Positions 44,487-52,752 of a DNA stretch of 64,000 nt are shown piece after piece. The position numbers and the translations under genes are program-made. Each line of letters opens with the position of its first letter. The stretch's first letter is position 1. Under the pieces are notes generated by a model. It searched no databases, was not told where the DNA came from, and saw nothing but the letters and a program-made list of their open reading frames with translations. Source of the stretch: Gammaproteobacteria bacterium (GTDB taxonomy: Bacteria > Pseudomonadota > Gammaproteobacteria > Burkholderiales > Rhodocyclaceae); assembly GCA_029289235.1 (NCBI GenBank), contig JARFTZ010000060.1, forward strand, positions 62,001 through 126,000, written 5' to 3'.

Positions 44487-46379
44487 ATGCAACGCGTAGA
44501 TGTTGGTTTCCAGATCCCTCAGTCCGTTCAGGAAATCCTTGCGGCCTGCCCGAAATACACGGTGGCCTCGAACCGCCAGCAGTTGTTCGAACTGGCCACC
44601 CGCGACGCCGTCAACGGCGTGCATGAGGTCGCCTACGACGTGCCCGGCCGGGGCCGCGTGGTCGAGGCGACCGTCTGCCGCGTAAAGAACGGCATCGCCG
44701 CCAACTACGTCGAACCGTACATGCGCCGCCGCGACCCGGAGTGCATGCTGATCGCCGACGACCAGCCGACCGACAAGCTGCGTTTCGAGGACGAGTTCGG
44801 CGAATCCTTCGAGTCCCTGCGCGCAGAAACCTTCGAGTGGCTGAAGACGCAGGAACTGGCGCTGTTTCCGTTCATCGCCGGCGCACCGGGGATCGGCACC
44901 GACGCGCTGGTCGTGGCGCCGGCGAATGCAGGCTTCTTCGCGCTGGGGCTTGCCCTGCTGCAGGGCATTCTCGATGGGAACGAAATTTCGCCGGACTTCG
45001 ACCCGAAGGCGGTGATCTTCGTCGCGCCGCCGTTCCGCCACACGCACTTCAAGGGCAAGCAGATGGTGGTTCACAACCGCCGCCCGGGCCGGCATGAGTT
45101 GTTCAGCTACAACCTGTACCCGGGACCGAGCGCCAAGAAGGGCATCTACGGCGTGCTGCTCACCCTCGGCGAGCGCGAGGACTGGTTGACCGCGCACTGC
45201 TCGGCGGTACAGGTGATCACGCCTTACGCCAACAAGCTGTGCATCATGCACGAGGGCGCCAGCGGCGGCGGCAAGAGCGAACTCCTCGAACAGGTCCATC
45301 GCCAGTCCGACGGCGGCCTGCTGCTCGGCGTGAATACGCTGACCGGCGAGCGCCGCACGCTGGTGCTGCCGGCCAACTGCGAACTGCGCCCGGTCACCGA
45401 CGACATGGCGCTGTGCCACCCGTCGCTGGCGCGCAACGACGGGCGCCTGGCACTGATGGACGCCGAACAGGGCTGGTTCGTCCGTGTCAATCACATCACC
45501 GACTACGGCACCGACCCCAACCTGGAGCGGATGACCATCCACCCGGTCGAGCCCCTGCTGTTCCTCAACATCGAGGCGCAGCCGGGCAGCACGGCGCTGA
45601 TCTGGGAGCACATTGAGGATGCGCCGGGCAAGCCGTGCCCGAATCCGCGCGTCGTCATCCCGCGCAAAGCCGTTCCCAACATCCACGAGGGCGCGGTGAA
45701 TATCGACGTGCGCAGCTTCGGCGTGCGCTGCCCGCCCTGCACCAGCGAGAACCCGACCTACGGGATCATGGGCCTGTTCCACCTGCTGCCGCCGGCGCTG
45801 GCCTGGCTGTGGCGCCTCGTCGCACCGCGCGGGCACGCCAACCCGAGCATCGTCAGCGTCGAGGGAATGAGTTCGGAAGGCGTCGGCTCCTACTGGCCCT
45901 TCGCGACAGGCCGCATGGTCGACCAAGCCAATCTGCTGTTGCGCCAGATCGTCGATACCCCGAAGGTGAAGTACATCCTGACGCCGAACCAGCATATCGG
46001 CGCGTGGGAAACCGGCTTCATGCCGCAATGGATCGCCCGTGAATACCTCGCGCGTCGCGGCGGCGCCAGGTTCTCAGCCGAGCAGGTGATGCCGTCGCGC
46101 TGCCCGCTGCTCGGCTTCGCGCTGAAGAGCGTGGTCATCGAAGGGCAGACCATCCCGGGCATCATGCTGCGTGTGGAGAAGCAGCCGGAAATCGGCCTCG
46201 CCGGCTACGACGCCGGCGCGCAGATTCTTACGGAGTTTTTCCACAAGGAACTGACGCAATACCTCGAAGACGACCTCGACCCGCTCGGCCGCAAGATCAT
46301 CGAGTGCTGCCTGGCCAACGGCTCGGTCGAGGACTACATGGCGCTGTTGCCACACACCGTCATCAGCGACGATTTGTAA
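44487..46379 (+). CDS. Large PEPCK-like P-loop protein (DUF4914 type)
   Basis: 630 residues, cytoplasmic. The central domain has a P-loop EGASGGGKSE (256-265) preceded by NKLCIMH, and NCELRPVTDDMALCHPS further on. This order and spacing resemble the kinase part of phosphoenolpyruvate carboxykinase. I associate the whole with DUF4914, whose reaction is unknown. GWFVRVNHITDYGTDPN and the Cys pair in VRCPPCTSENPTYG may form parts of a substrate or metal site. It may be an ATP/GTP-dependent carboxykinase or kinase. The 47-bp promoter element ties it to the FadR-type regulator. A strong terminator follows. Confidence 0.68.
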   Translation: MQRVDVGFQIPQSVQEILAACPKYTVASNRQQLFELATRDAVNGVHEVAYDVPGRGRVVEATVCRVKNGIAANYVEPYMRRRDPECMLIADDQPTDKLRFEDEFGESFESLRAETFEWLKTQELALFPFIAGAPGIGTDALVVAPANAGFFALGLALLQGILDGNEISPDFDPKAVIFVAPPFRHTHFKGKQMVVHNRRPGRHELFSYNLYPGPSAKKGIYGVLLTLGEREDWLTAHCSAVQVITPYANKLCIMHEGASGGGKSELLEQVHRQSDGGLLLGVNTLTGERRTLVLPANCELRPVTDDMALCHPSLARNDGRLALMDAEQGWFVRVNHITDYGTDPNLERMTIHPVEPLLFLNIEAQPGSTALIWEHIEDAPGKPCPNPRVVIPRKAVPNIHEGAVNIDVRSFGVRCPPCTSENPTYGIMGLFHLLPPALAWLWRLVAPRGHANPSIVSVEGMSSEGVGSYWPFATGRMVDQANLLLRQIVDTPKVKYILTPNQHIGAWETGFMPQWIAREYLARRGGARFSAEQVMPSRCPLLGFALKSVVIEGQTIPGIMLRVEKQPEIGLAGYDAGAQILTEFFHKELTQYLEDDLDPLGRKIIECCLANGSVEDYMALLPHTVISDDL

Positions 46380-46411
46380 TATCAGCGACGACTACCAATC
46401 GTCAAAAATTT

Positions 46412-46457
46412 CGGGCGTGTCAGGGAAGGCGTTGCCTATCCCGGACACGCCCGTTTT
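46412..46457 (+). terminator. Intrinsic terminator of the PEPCK-like gene
   Basis: Stem CGGGCGTGTC / GACACGCCCG extended by an internal GGGA/TCCC pairing, followed by TTTT, 33 bases after the stop. Confidence 0.85.
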
Positions 46458-46547
46458 ACCTTGACGCAGCGAACCGCCGCCGTAACGACACAGTATCCCC
46501 ACGCCTCCACGTTTCGACACAATTGTCCGGCCCCCCGATTTTTCAGA

Positions 46548-46582
46548 TTGCTTTTCAAAAGACGATTAACTAAGATAATCGT
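46548..46582 (+). promoter_or_regulatory. Promoter with overlapping operator of the octaheme cytochrome cluster
   Basis: TTGCTT (46548-46553), a 17-bp spacer and TAAGAT (46571-46576). An inverted repeat ACGATTA-N7-TAATCGT (46562-46582) covers the end of the spacer and the whole -10, a position typical for repressor control. No sigma-54 (-24/-12) box was found in this region. Confidence 0.6.
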
Positions 46583-46653
46583 TATATTAGAGAATAATAA
46601 AATAGTTGAATAAAAAACTCGGGTAATTGAAGAACGAAACGCAAGGAGGGAGT

Positions 46654-48261
46654 ATGGGGCTCGTATCCTTACGGCGTTCGGCCGGATGCGTCCTGGCTGG
46701 ATTGCTGTATCTGCTCGTCGGAACGGGAGCAATCGCCGACGTCAAGCCGCTCAAGCTTGACACGACGGCAGACCATTCCAAATTCAAGGAATTGCAGCAG
46801 GAATTCCAGTCCGGTAGCGAGGTCACCAAGGCGTGCCTGAGCTGTCACACCGAGGCCTCGAAACAGATTCACCAGACCCTTCACTGGAAGTGGGATATCA
46901 CCAATCCGGCGACCGGCCAGGAACTCGGCAAGCGGAACGTCATCAACAATTTCTGTACCTCCGCGCCCTCAAACCACAAAGCCTGCGCGTCCTGCCACAT
47001 CGGCTATGGCATGAGCGAGACCTTCGACTTTACCGCCCAGGAGAACGTCGACTGTCTCGTCTGCCACGAAACGACCGGCAGATACAAGAAACCCGGCGGT
47101 TTTGCCGGCAACCCCGTCGTCAAGGACACCGAGTTTCCGCCCAAGTCCGGAAAAATCATCAAGGGTATTGATCTGGCGCCTATCGCCCAGAGCGTCGCCA
47201 AGACCCGCCGCCAGAACTGCGGGACCTGCCACTTTTACGGTGGCGGCGGCGATGGCGTCAAGCACGGCGACCTCGACAGTTCGCTCGACAATCCGGACAA
47301 GGAACTCGATGTACACATGGCCAAAAACGGCCTGAACTTCACCTGCACAACCTGCCACAAGACCGAGGGCCACCAGGTGCCGGGCAGCCGTTATGAGACA
47401 ACCGGCATGGACAACCACGCCGCGCTGATGCGCGGCAAGCCGGACGACAAGGGGCGCAACACGGCCACCTGCCAGTCCTGCCACGGACAGGAGCCGCACA
47501 AACAACAGGCCAAGCTGAACGATCACACCGACAAGGTCGCCTGCCAGACCTGCCACATTCCGGAATTTGCCCGCGGCGACGTTCCGACCAAGATGCATTG
47601 GGACTGGTCGACGGCCGGCAAGCGCGACAAGAACGGCAAACCGCTGGTCGTCAGGGACGATGAGGGCTACGAAACGTATCTTGGCATCAAGGGCGACTTC
47701 AAGTGGGAAACCAACGTCAAGCCGAATTACATCTGGCTCAACGGCGTTAACAAATACACGTTAGCCAACGACAAGATCGACAAATCGCAGCAGCCGATTT
47801 ACATCAACAAGTACGAGGGCAGCCCGACCGACGGCAAGTCCCTGATCTGGCCGATCAAGACTTTTACCGGCAAGCAACCGTTTGATCCGGAAAACAAGAC
47901 GCTGGTAGTGACCCACCTGGCCGGCGCCGACGATACCGCTTACTGGACCAACCTTGACTGGGACAAGGCCGTTGCCGCCGGCATGAAGACCGCCGGCCGG
48001 CCGTTCTCCGGGAAGATCGATTTCATCGAAACCATCTCCCAGTGGCCGATCACGCACATGGTCGCTCCCAAGGACAAGGCGCTGGCCTGCAACGAGTGTC
48101 ACAGCAAGAGTGGTCGCCTTGCCGAGATCAAAGGCGTCTATATCCCGGGGCGTGATGCGAACGACCTGGTCGACACCTTCGGCTGGGGGATCGCCTTCTT
48201 TGCCTTCGCAGGATCGCTCGGCCACGGCCTGATGCGCGTCTTTTCCCGCCGCAAGCACTGA
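46654..48261 (+). CDS. Octaheme c-type cytochrome (tetrathionate-reductase family, OTR-like)
   Basis: 535 residues, exported by an N-terminal signal (RRSAGCVLAGLLYLLVGTGAIA). Eight CxxCH haem sites begin at Cys 61, 111, 134, 189, 231, 273, 297 and 479. Cys101 just before the second site recalls the conserved active-site Cys of Shewanella OTR. OTR reduces tetrathionate, nitrite and hydroxylamine in vitro, but its physiological substrate is unsettled. A C-terminal hydrophobic segment (GWGIAFFAFAGSLGHGLM) followed by RRKH suggests membrane anchoring. ATG 46654 has AAGGAGG upstream; the TTG at 46627 is rejected. First gene of the cluster. Confidence 0.9.
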   Translation: MGLVSLRRSAGCVLAGLLYLLVGTGAIADVKPLKLDTTADHSKFKELQQEFQSGSEVTKACLSCHTEASKQIHQTLHWKWDITNPATGQELGKRNVINNFCTSAPSNHKACASCHIGYGMSETFDFTAQENVDCLVCHETTGRYKKPGGFAGNPVVKDTEFPPKSGKIIKGIDLAPIAQSVAKTRRQNCGTCHFYGGGGDGVKHGDLDSSLDNPDKELDVHMAKNGLNFTCTTCHKTEGHQVPGSRYETTGMDNHAALMRGKPDDKGRNTATCQSCHGQEPHKQQAKLNDHTDKVACQTCHIPEFARGDVPTKMHWDWSTAGKRDKNGKPLVVRDDEGYETYLGIKGDFKWETNVKPNYIWLNGVNKYTLANDKIDKSQQPIYINKYEGSPTDGKSLIWPIKTFTGKQPFDPENKTLVVTHLAGADDTAYWTNLDWDKAVAAGMKTAGRPFSGKIDFIETISQWPITHMVAPKDKALACNECHSKSGRLAEIKGVYIPGRDANDLVDTFGWGIAFFAFAGSLGHGLMRVFSRRKH

Positions 48262-48272
48262 GGAGAACGAAA

Positions 48273-48869
48273 ATGGCTGAACGCATTTATATCTTCAAGC
48301 GCTTCGAGCGTTTCTGGCACTGGTCGCAGGCAGCACTGATCATGTTCATGATGCTGACCGGCTTCGAAATCCACGGCACCTATTCGCTCTTCGGCTTCGC
48401 CGCGGCGGTCAGTTACCACGGCATAGCGGCATGGACGCTGATCGGCCTGTGGATTTTCGCCGTCTTCTGGCACCTGACGACCGGTGAATGGCGGCACTAC
48501 ATCCCGACGACGGAAAAGGTATTGCTGATCGCCCAGTACTACTCATCCGGAATCTTCAAGAACGAGCCGCACCCGTTCAAACCGACTCTGCAGAGCAAGC
48601 ACAATCCGCTGCAACGGCTGACCTACCTTGGAATCCTGGTTTTTGTCAGCCCATTGATCTGGATCACCGGTTTTCTGTACCTGTTCTACAACGACTGGAC
48701 CGCGTGGGGGCTGACCGACCTGCAACTCGACTGGGTCGCAACCGGCCACACGATTGGCGCCTTCCTGATGCTGGCCTTCCTGGTATCCCACCTCTACCTG
48801 GCAACAACCGGACACACGCCAACAGCGCACATCAAGGCGATGATTACCGGTTGGGAAGAGGCCGACTAA
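48273..48869 (+). CDS. Cytochrome b561-type membrane subunit
   Basis: 198 residues with four membrane segments and His residues placed for two b haems (FWHWSQ, SYHGIAAW, FWHLTTG, TGHTIG, SHLYLATTGH). It resembles the cytochrome b subunits of formate dehydrogenase, Ni-hydrogenase and thiosulfate reductase, which exchange electrons between quinone and a periplasmic partner. It starts 11 bases after the octaheme cytochrome with GAGGAGA upstream, so it is the likely quinol oxidase partner of that protein. Confidence 0.87.
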   Translation: MAERIYIFKRFERFWHWSQAALIMFMMLTGFEIHGTYSLFGFAAAVSYHGIAAWTLIGLWIFAVFWHLTTGEWRHYIPTTEKVLLIAQYYSSGIFKNEPHPFKPTLQSKHNPLQRLTYLGILVFVSPLIWITGFLYLFYNDWTAWGLTDLQLDWVATGHTIGAFLMLAFLVSHLYLATTGHTPTAHIKAMITGWEEAD

Positions 48870-48918
48870 GAGAAATCGGCCCGAAAAAAGATTCGCAAAC
48901 AAATCCTGGAGGGAAATC

Positions 48919-50667
48919 ATGGGGAAGAAACACGCTTCTCGGAGGTTCATTGCGTGCATTGTCGGCAGTCTCTTTTTGCCGCTTGGTACGCAGGCTTCGG
49001 AAGCCGAGTTGCTGAAGAAGCTCGAAGCGATGCAGAAGGAGATCGAGCAGCTGAGGGCCATGGTGCAGAACAACCAGGCGAGCCAGGAAGCCACCAAGCA
49101 GGCCACGACCGAACTGAAGGAAAAGGTGCAACGCGCCGAAGACAAGTCGTCCGAAAAGTGGCTGACGGTCGGCGGCGACTATGAATTCCGGGCAGACAGC
49201 CTGCGCGGGGAAACGAAGACGTATACCGACGTTGGCGCAACCTTCGCCAATGCGGGGGATCAAATTCAGGCCGCGTTTTTCGCTAATCCGAGTGCCCAGA
49301 ACGCAGCCATGCTAAGTGGACTGATGGCCTTTTCCGAGGGAATGGCCGGCGTCAAAACCTATCAGCAGGCGCAGCAGTTCCTTGCCACTCCGGCGAACCA
49401 GCAGATGATTGCCGGCCTGAACAATTACGCCGTCTCCGTTCCCTCCTACAAGCCGAAAAACTCGTCGCTATACACCCACCGCTTCGGCCTGGACCTCAAC
49501 GCGCGCGCCACGCAGGACGTCTCGGTTTCCGCCCGCCTGCTGATGTACAAGACCTGGGGCGCGTCGGATGACGACGCCGTCACCAACGGCGGCTCCACGC
49601 CCTTCTTTGCCGACCGGGTCGGTGTGTTCGATGGCACGCTGGGCCATATTCCGTCCAGCGACTATGTAAATGTCGACCGTGCCTATGCCACCTGGAGCAA
49701 TATCGCCGACCAGGACATCTGGTTCTCCGTCGGTCGCCGGCCGTCCACCAACGGCACGCCGTCGCACCTGCGGTACAACATGTCGACGCCGGGACGCGGG
49801 GGGATTCCTTCGCTGCTCGTCGATTACGCCTTCGACGGCATGACGATCGGCTGGGGACCGGATATCGACGACCTGCCGGGCGCGTACGCCAAACTCTGCT
49901 TCGGGCGCGGCTACGAGAGTGGCTATACGGACAATCCGCTGGCCGAATCGCTCAAGGACACCGACTTCGTCGGTGTCCAGATCGTCCCGATCGATACCGA
50001 CGCGCTGCGTGTCTGGACGCAATGGAACCGCGGCATCAATATTTTTGACGCCCCCAAGATGAGCAACACCTATTACGGCGACACCATGCCGAAGGTCAAT
50101 CTGGGCGACATCGACTGGCTCGGCGCAGGCGCCATGGGGACGATCAAGAACGTCGGTATCGGCGACCTGAACTACTTCGTCGACCTCGCCATGAGCAAGA
50201 CGCATCCGAACAATAATGTGTCGTCGCAGTTCGGCTTCCAAGGCCTACTCACCGGCGCCTTCTTCGAACCAGAAGCACCGCAGGACAAGACCGGCCGCGC
50301 CATTTATCTGGGTCTTCGCTACGACCTGCCTTCAAAAACCAAACTGGGCTTCGAATATAACTACGGCTCGAAGAACTGGATCACCTTCGCTCCGGCGTCC
50401 AGCGATATCTGGACCTCCAAGGTCGGCACACGCGGCAATGTCTACGAGGTTTACCTGATCCAGGAACTCGACGCCAAACCGATCTCGTCGTTCGCGGCCA
50501 AGAGCTTTTTCCGGCTTGGTTTCCAGTACTACGATTTCCAATACACAGGGAGCAACAACTGGGTTGGCGCACCAGTCAAGATCTCCAGCCTGAACAACAA
50601 CATGATGACCACCACGCCACTGTCCAAGGCCATCAACGCCTACGCGACATTTACCGTGAAATTCTGA
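48919..50667 (+). CDS. Outer-membrane beta-barrel with N-terminal coiled coil (DUF3373-like)
   Basis: 582 residues. Signal peptide to about residue 26, then a coiled coil (about 28-75: ELLKKLEAMQKEIEQLRAMVQ). The remainder is rich in alternating aromatic/polar beta strands and ends in TFTVKF with a terminal Phe, as outer-membrane barrels do. I associate this pattern with DUF3373-type porins found beside multihaem cytochromes. It may admit the oxyanion substrate or help electrons cross the outer membrane. GGAGGG precedes the ATG. Confidence 0.8.
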   Translation: MGKKHASRRFIACIVGSLFLPLGTQASEAELLKKLEAMQKEIEQLRAMVQNNQASQEATKQATTELKEKVQRAEDKSSEKWLTVGGDYEFRADSLRGETKTYTDVGATFANAGDQIQAAFFANPSAQNAAMLSGLMAFSEGMAGVKTYQQAQQFLATPANQQMIAGLNNYAVSVPSYKPKNSSLYTHRFGLDLNARATQDVSVSARLLMYKTWGASDDDAVTNGGSTPFFADRVGVFDGTLGHIPSSDYVNVDRAYATWSNIADQDIWFSVGRRPSTNGTPSHLRYNMSTPGRGGIPSLLVDYAFDGMTIGWGPDIDDLPGAYAKLCFGRGYESGYTDNPLAESLKDTDFVGVQIVPIDTDALRVWTQWNRGINIFDAPKMSNTYYGDTMPKVNLGDIDWLGAGAMGTIKNVGIGDLNYFVDLAMSKTHPNNNVSSQFGFQGLLTGAFFEPEAPQDKTGRAIYLGLRYDLPSKTKLGFEYNYGSKNWITFAPASSDIWTSKVGTRGNVYEVYLIQELDAKPISSFAAKSFFRLGFQYYDFQYTGSNNWVGAPVKISSLNNNMMTTTPLSKAINAYATFTVKF

Positions 50668-50690
50668 TTTTTTTATCAAAGGAGCCTCAA

Positions 50691-51014
50691 ATGCCCAAGT
50701 ACTTCTCCCGCCTCTTGTGTTCGGCCGCTCTGGCAGTTTCCGCCATGACCGTCGCAGTACCCGCCTCCGCCGCCGATGTAAAAATGGTCGGCGTGGTCGA
50801 GAAAATTCAGTTGGCTGCTGACGGCAAGTCTGCCCAGACAACCCTGAAGGACATCAAATCGGGAAACCCCGTCGTCATTTTCATTGATGATGACGAAACG
50901 CTCGCCAAGTTCAAGGACAAGCGTATCGGCGTCGGCGACGAAATTCGCACGAAATTCGACGACGCCGGTGGAAAGAACCACAGCAAGTCGTTCAAGAAGA
51001 CCGCCGGTTGCTAG
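50691..51014 (+). CDS. Small periplasmic protein of unknown function
   Basis: 107 residues. Signal peptide (SRLLCSAALAVSAMTVAVPASA, cleavage before ADVKM) followed by a compact beta-rich domain (VVEKIQLAADGKSAQTTLKDI, then GDEIRTKFDDAGG). No haem or metal motif; one C-terminal Cys. AAAGGAG is upstream and the porin gene ends 23 bases before. It may be an accessory or substrate-binding factor of the cytochrome system. A terminator follows directly. Confidence 0.75.
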   Translation: MPKYFSRLLCSAALAVSAMTVAVPASAADVKMVGVVEKIQLAADGKSAQTTLKDIKSGNPVVIFIDDDETLAKFKDKRIGVGDEIRTKFDDAGGKNHSKSFKKTAGC

Positions 51015-51049
51015 ACCGCACGGGTTTTCATCGACAGAAAAATGAGAAT

Positions 51050-51077
51050 GGCGACCCGCATCGGTCGCCTTTTTTTT
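51050..51077 (+). terminator. Intrinsic terminator after the small periplasmic protein gene
   Basis: Stem GGCGACC / GGTCGCC with a six-base loop and a run of eight T. It separates the cytochrome genes from the rhodanese gene, which would need read-through or a promoter of its own. Confidence 0.9.
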
Positions 51078-51111
51078 GCAAATTGAAATCCATGCATTTT
51101 TAGGAGGCACT

Positions 51112-52254
51112 ATGAACTGCAAACGCGCCGTGGTCATTACCACCCTGCTTGCTGCCCTTGGAGCAGCACCCCTCGTTTTCAGCACATCCAGCGCACTCGC
51201 CGCCGAACTACCGGCTGGACTCGTCGCGAAAGACGGCTGGTACACCCAGATTGTCGATGCTGCGTTTGTTGAACGCTACGCGGTTCTGCCCAAGCCGGAA
51301 GGCGTGATGATCATCGATTCACGTCCGACGACGCGCAAGTACGACCCCGGTCACATTCCGACCGCGATCAACATCCCCGACACGCAGTTCGACAAGCTGA
51401 CCGACCAGTTGCCGCAAGACAAGAACACACTGCTGATCTTCTACTGTGAAGGCGTGGAGTGTTCGCTCAGTCACAGCTCGGCATTCAAGGCGGAAAAACT
51501 CGGCTACACCAACATCAAGGTTTACGCCGAGGGCTACCCGGACTGGATCGCCAAGGGCCATCTCGGTGCCGTTTCCGTTCCATTCCTGAAGAAGAGGATG
51601 GACGACGGTGCGCCCATTACGGTCATTGATTCGCGTCCGAAGAAGCGCAAGTACGACCTCGGACACATCCCCGGCGCCATCAGCCTGCCCGACTCCGAGT
51701 TCAACAAGCGGGTTGATGCTCTGCCGGCCGACAAGGCCAGCGAGTTGTATTTTTACTGTGAGGGGCTGGCCTGCACGCTCAGTTCCGACTCTGCGGCCAA
51801 GGCGGTCAAACTGGGCTACACAAAAGTCAAGGTCGTCCCGGAGGGGTATCCGAAATGGGCGAAACTCTACGGCCCTGGCCCCACCAGCGGCGAACCGGTA
51901 GCAAGCAAGCCCGTTGTCCAGGCCGGCCGTGATCCGGCGACGATCACCGTCGAATCGTTCAAGAACATCCTGCGTGACGCACCGGAGTCTCTCTTCCTCG
52001 TCGACGTTCGGCCGCAAAAGGATTTCGACAAGGGAACGATCAAGGGGGCAGTCAACATGCCCCTCGACACCCTGGAATCGCATCTGGGCGAACTGCCAAA
52101 GGACAAAACGACAGTCTTCTTTTGTTCAAGCGGCGCGCGCAGCAGCGATGCCTATGATCTGGCCAAGGAGAAAAAGGTATCGAGCCCGTTCTATTTTCTG
52201 GATGCCACGGTGAAATATGCCGGGGACGGAAATTACACCATCAGCAACGATTGA
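51112..52254 (+). CDS. Exported triple-rhodanese-domain protein
   Basis: 380 residues. Signal peptide to about residue 31 (SALAAELPAG), then three rhodanese domains at about 45-145, 150-245 and 275-375. Each keeps a catalytic Cys: Cys112 in FYCEGVEC, Cys216 in FYCEGLAC and Cys338 in FFCSSGAR. Domains 1 and 2 are alike (DSRPTTRKYDPGHIP; DSRPKKRKYDLGHIP), pointing to duplication. It should transfer sulfane sulfur or selenium in the periplasm, matching a sulfur/selenium oxyanion pathway. AGGAGG precedes the ATG; the upstream TTG at 51076 lies in the terminator and is rejected. Confidence 0.9.
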   Translation: MNCKRAVVITTLLAALGAAPLVFSTSSALAAELPAGLVAKDGWYTQIVDAAFVERYAVLPKPEGVMIIDSRPTTRKYDPGHIPTAINIPDTQFDKLTDQLPQDKNTLLIFYCEGVECSLSHSSAFKAEKLGYTNIKVYAEGYPDWIAKGHLGAVSVPFLKKRMDDGAPITVIDSRPKKRKYDLGHIPGAISLPDSEFNKRVDALPADKASELYFYCEGLACTLSSDSAAKAVKLGYTKVKVVPEGYPKWAKLYGPGPTSGEPVASKPVVQAGRDPATITVESFKNILRDAPESLFLVDVRPQKDFDKGTIKGAVNMPLDTLESHLGELPKDKTTVFFCSSGARSSDAYDLAKEKKVSSPFYFLDATVKYAGDGNYTISND

Positions 52255-52281
52255 TCCCCGATCAGCAAACAACAAAAAAAT

Positions 52282-52321
52282 AACCCCCCGGCTTGAGATG
52301 GGGACTCAGTCCCGGGGGGTT
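52282..52321 (-). terminator. Hairpin terminator read by the minus strand
   Basis: Perfect 10-bp stem AACCCCCCGG / CCGGGGGGTT. On the minus strand it is followed by TATTTTTTT; on the plus strand there is no T run. It is placed to end the small gene at 52384-52557; from the + strand it could also limit the rhodanese message. Confidence 0.75.
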
Positions 52322-52383
52322 CTACTGCAAAACCTTGCAGGTTCGGTGCCAGGCAACCTTTCCTGGTCCGCCCCTGTTTCACT

Positions 52384-52557
52384 TCAATGCTGGCTGAACA
52401 CTCGCCTGATTCGCAGCGTCAGTTCCTTGCAGCAACGGCAGGTGACGCAGGGAATGATCAATGGAATGGCGCCGATCAAGGCAGCAACGAGAATCGGAGC
52501 CAGCGTAATGACGTGCGCTATCTGTACTGCGTTGTGTCGGAAGGTCTGAGCGGTCAT
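52384..52557 (-). CDS. Small Cys-rich membrane protein
   Basis: 57 residues. One hydrophobic helix (VITLAPILVAALIGAIPLIIP) is followed directly by a cysteine cluster, CVTCRCC, and a basic tail (LRIRRVF). AGGAG lies seven bases before the ATG at 52557, and a terminator with a T run follows the stop. These signals support translation despite the small size. It is antisense to no other gene and sits between the rhodanese and sigma-54 regulator genes. It could bind a metal or haem, or act as a membrane redox factor. I recognise no family. Confidence 0.5.
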   Translation of the reverse strand: MTAQTFRHNAVQIAHVITLAPILVAALIGAIPLIIPCVTCRCCKELTLRIRRVFSQH

Positions 52558-52752
52558 GGCAAACTCCTGTGTTACGGGTTCACCCACAATCAATCAATTA
52601 TCGTGCCAGCTTTCCGGATTCCGGATTTCTTTCGCAACCCACTGATACCAAATAACAAACTGCGCAATTTTCAGGAACCTCGATAACCCCCGTGCGCTGC
52701 AGCGTCAAATATGGCAGCAAAAACCCAGACATCCACTATATTTACGCCATAA

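Noticed and set aside
46381-46653. Sigma-54 promoter for the cytochrome operon
   Set aside because: No GG-N10-GC arrangement found; a sigma-70 promoter explains the region better.
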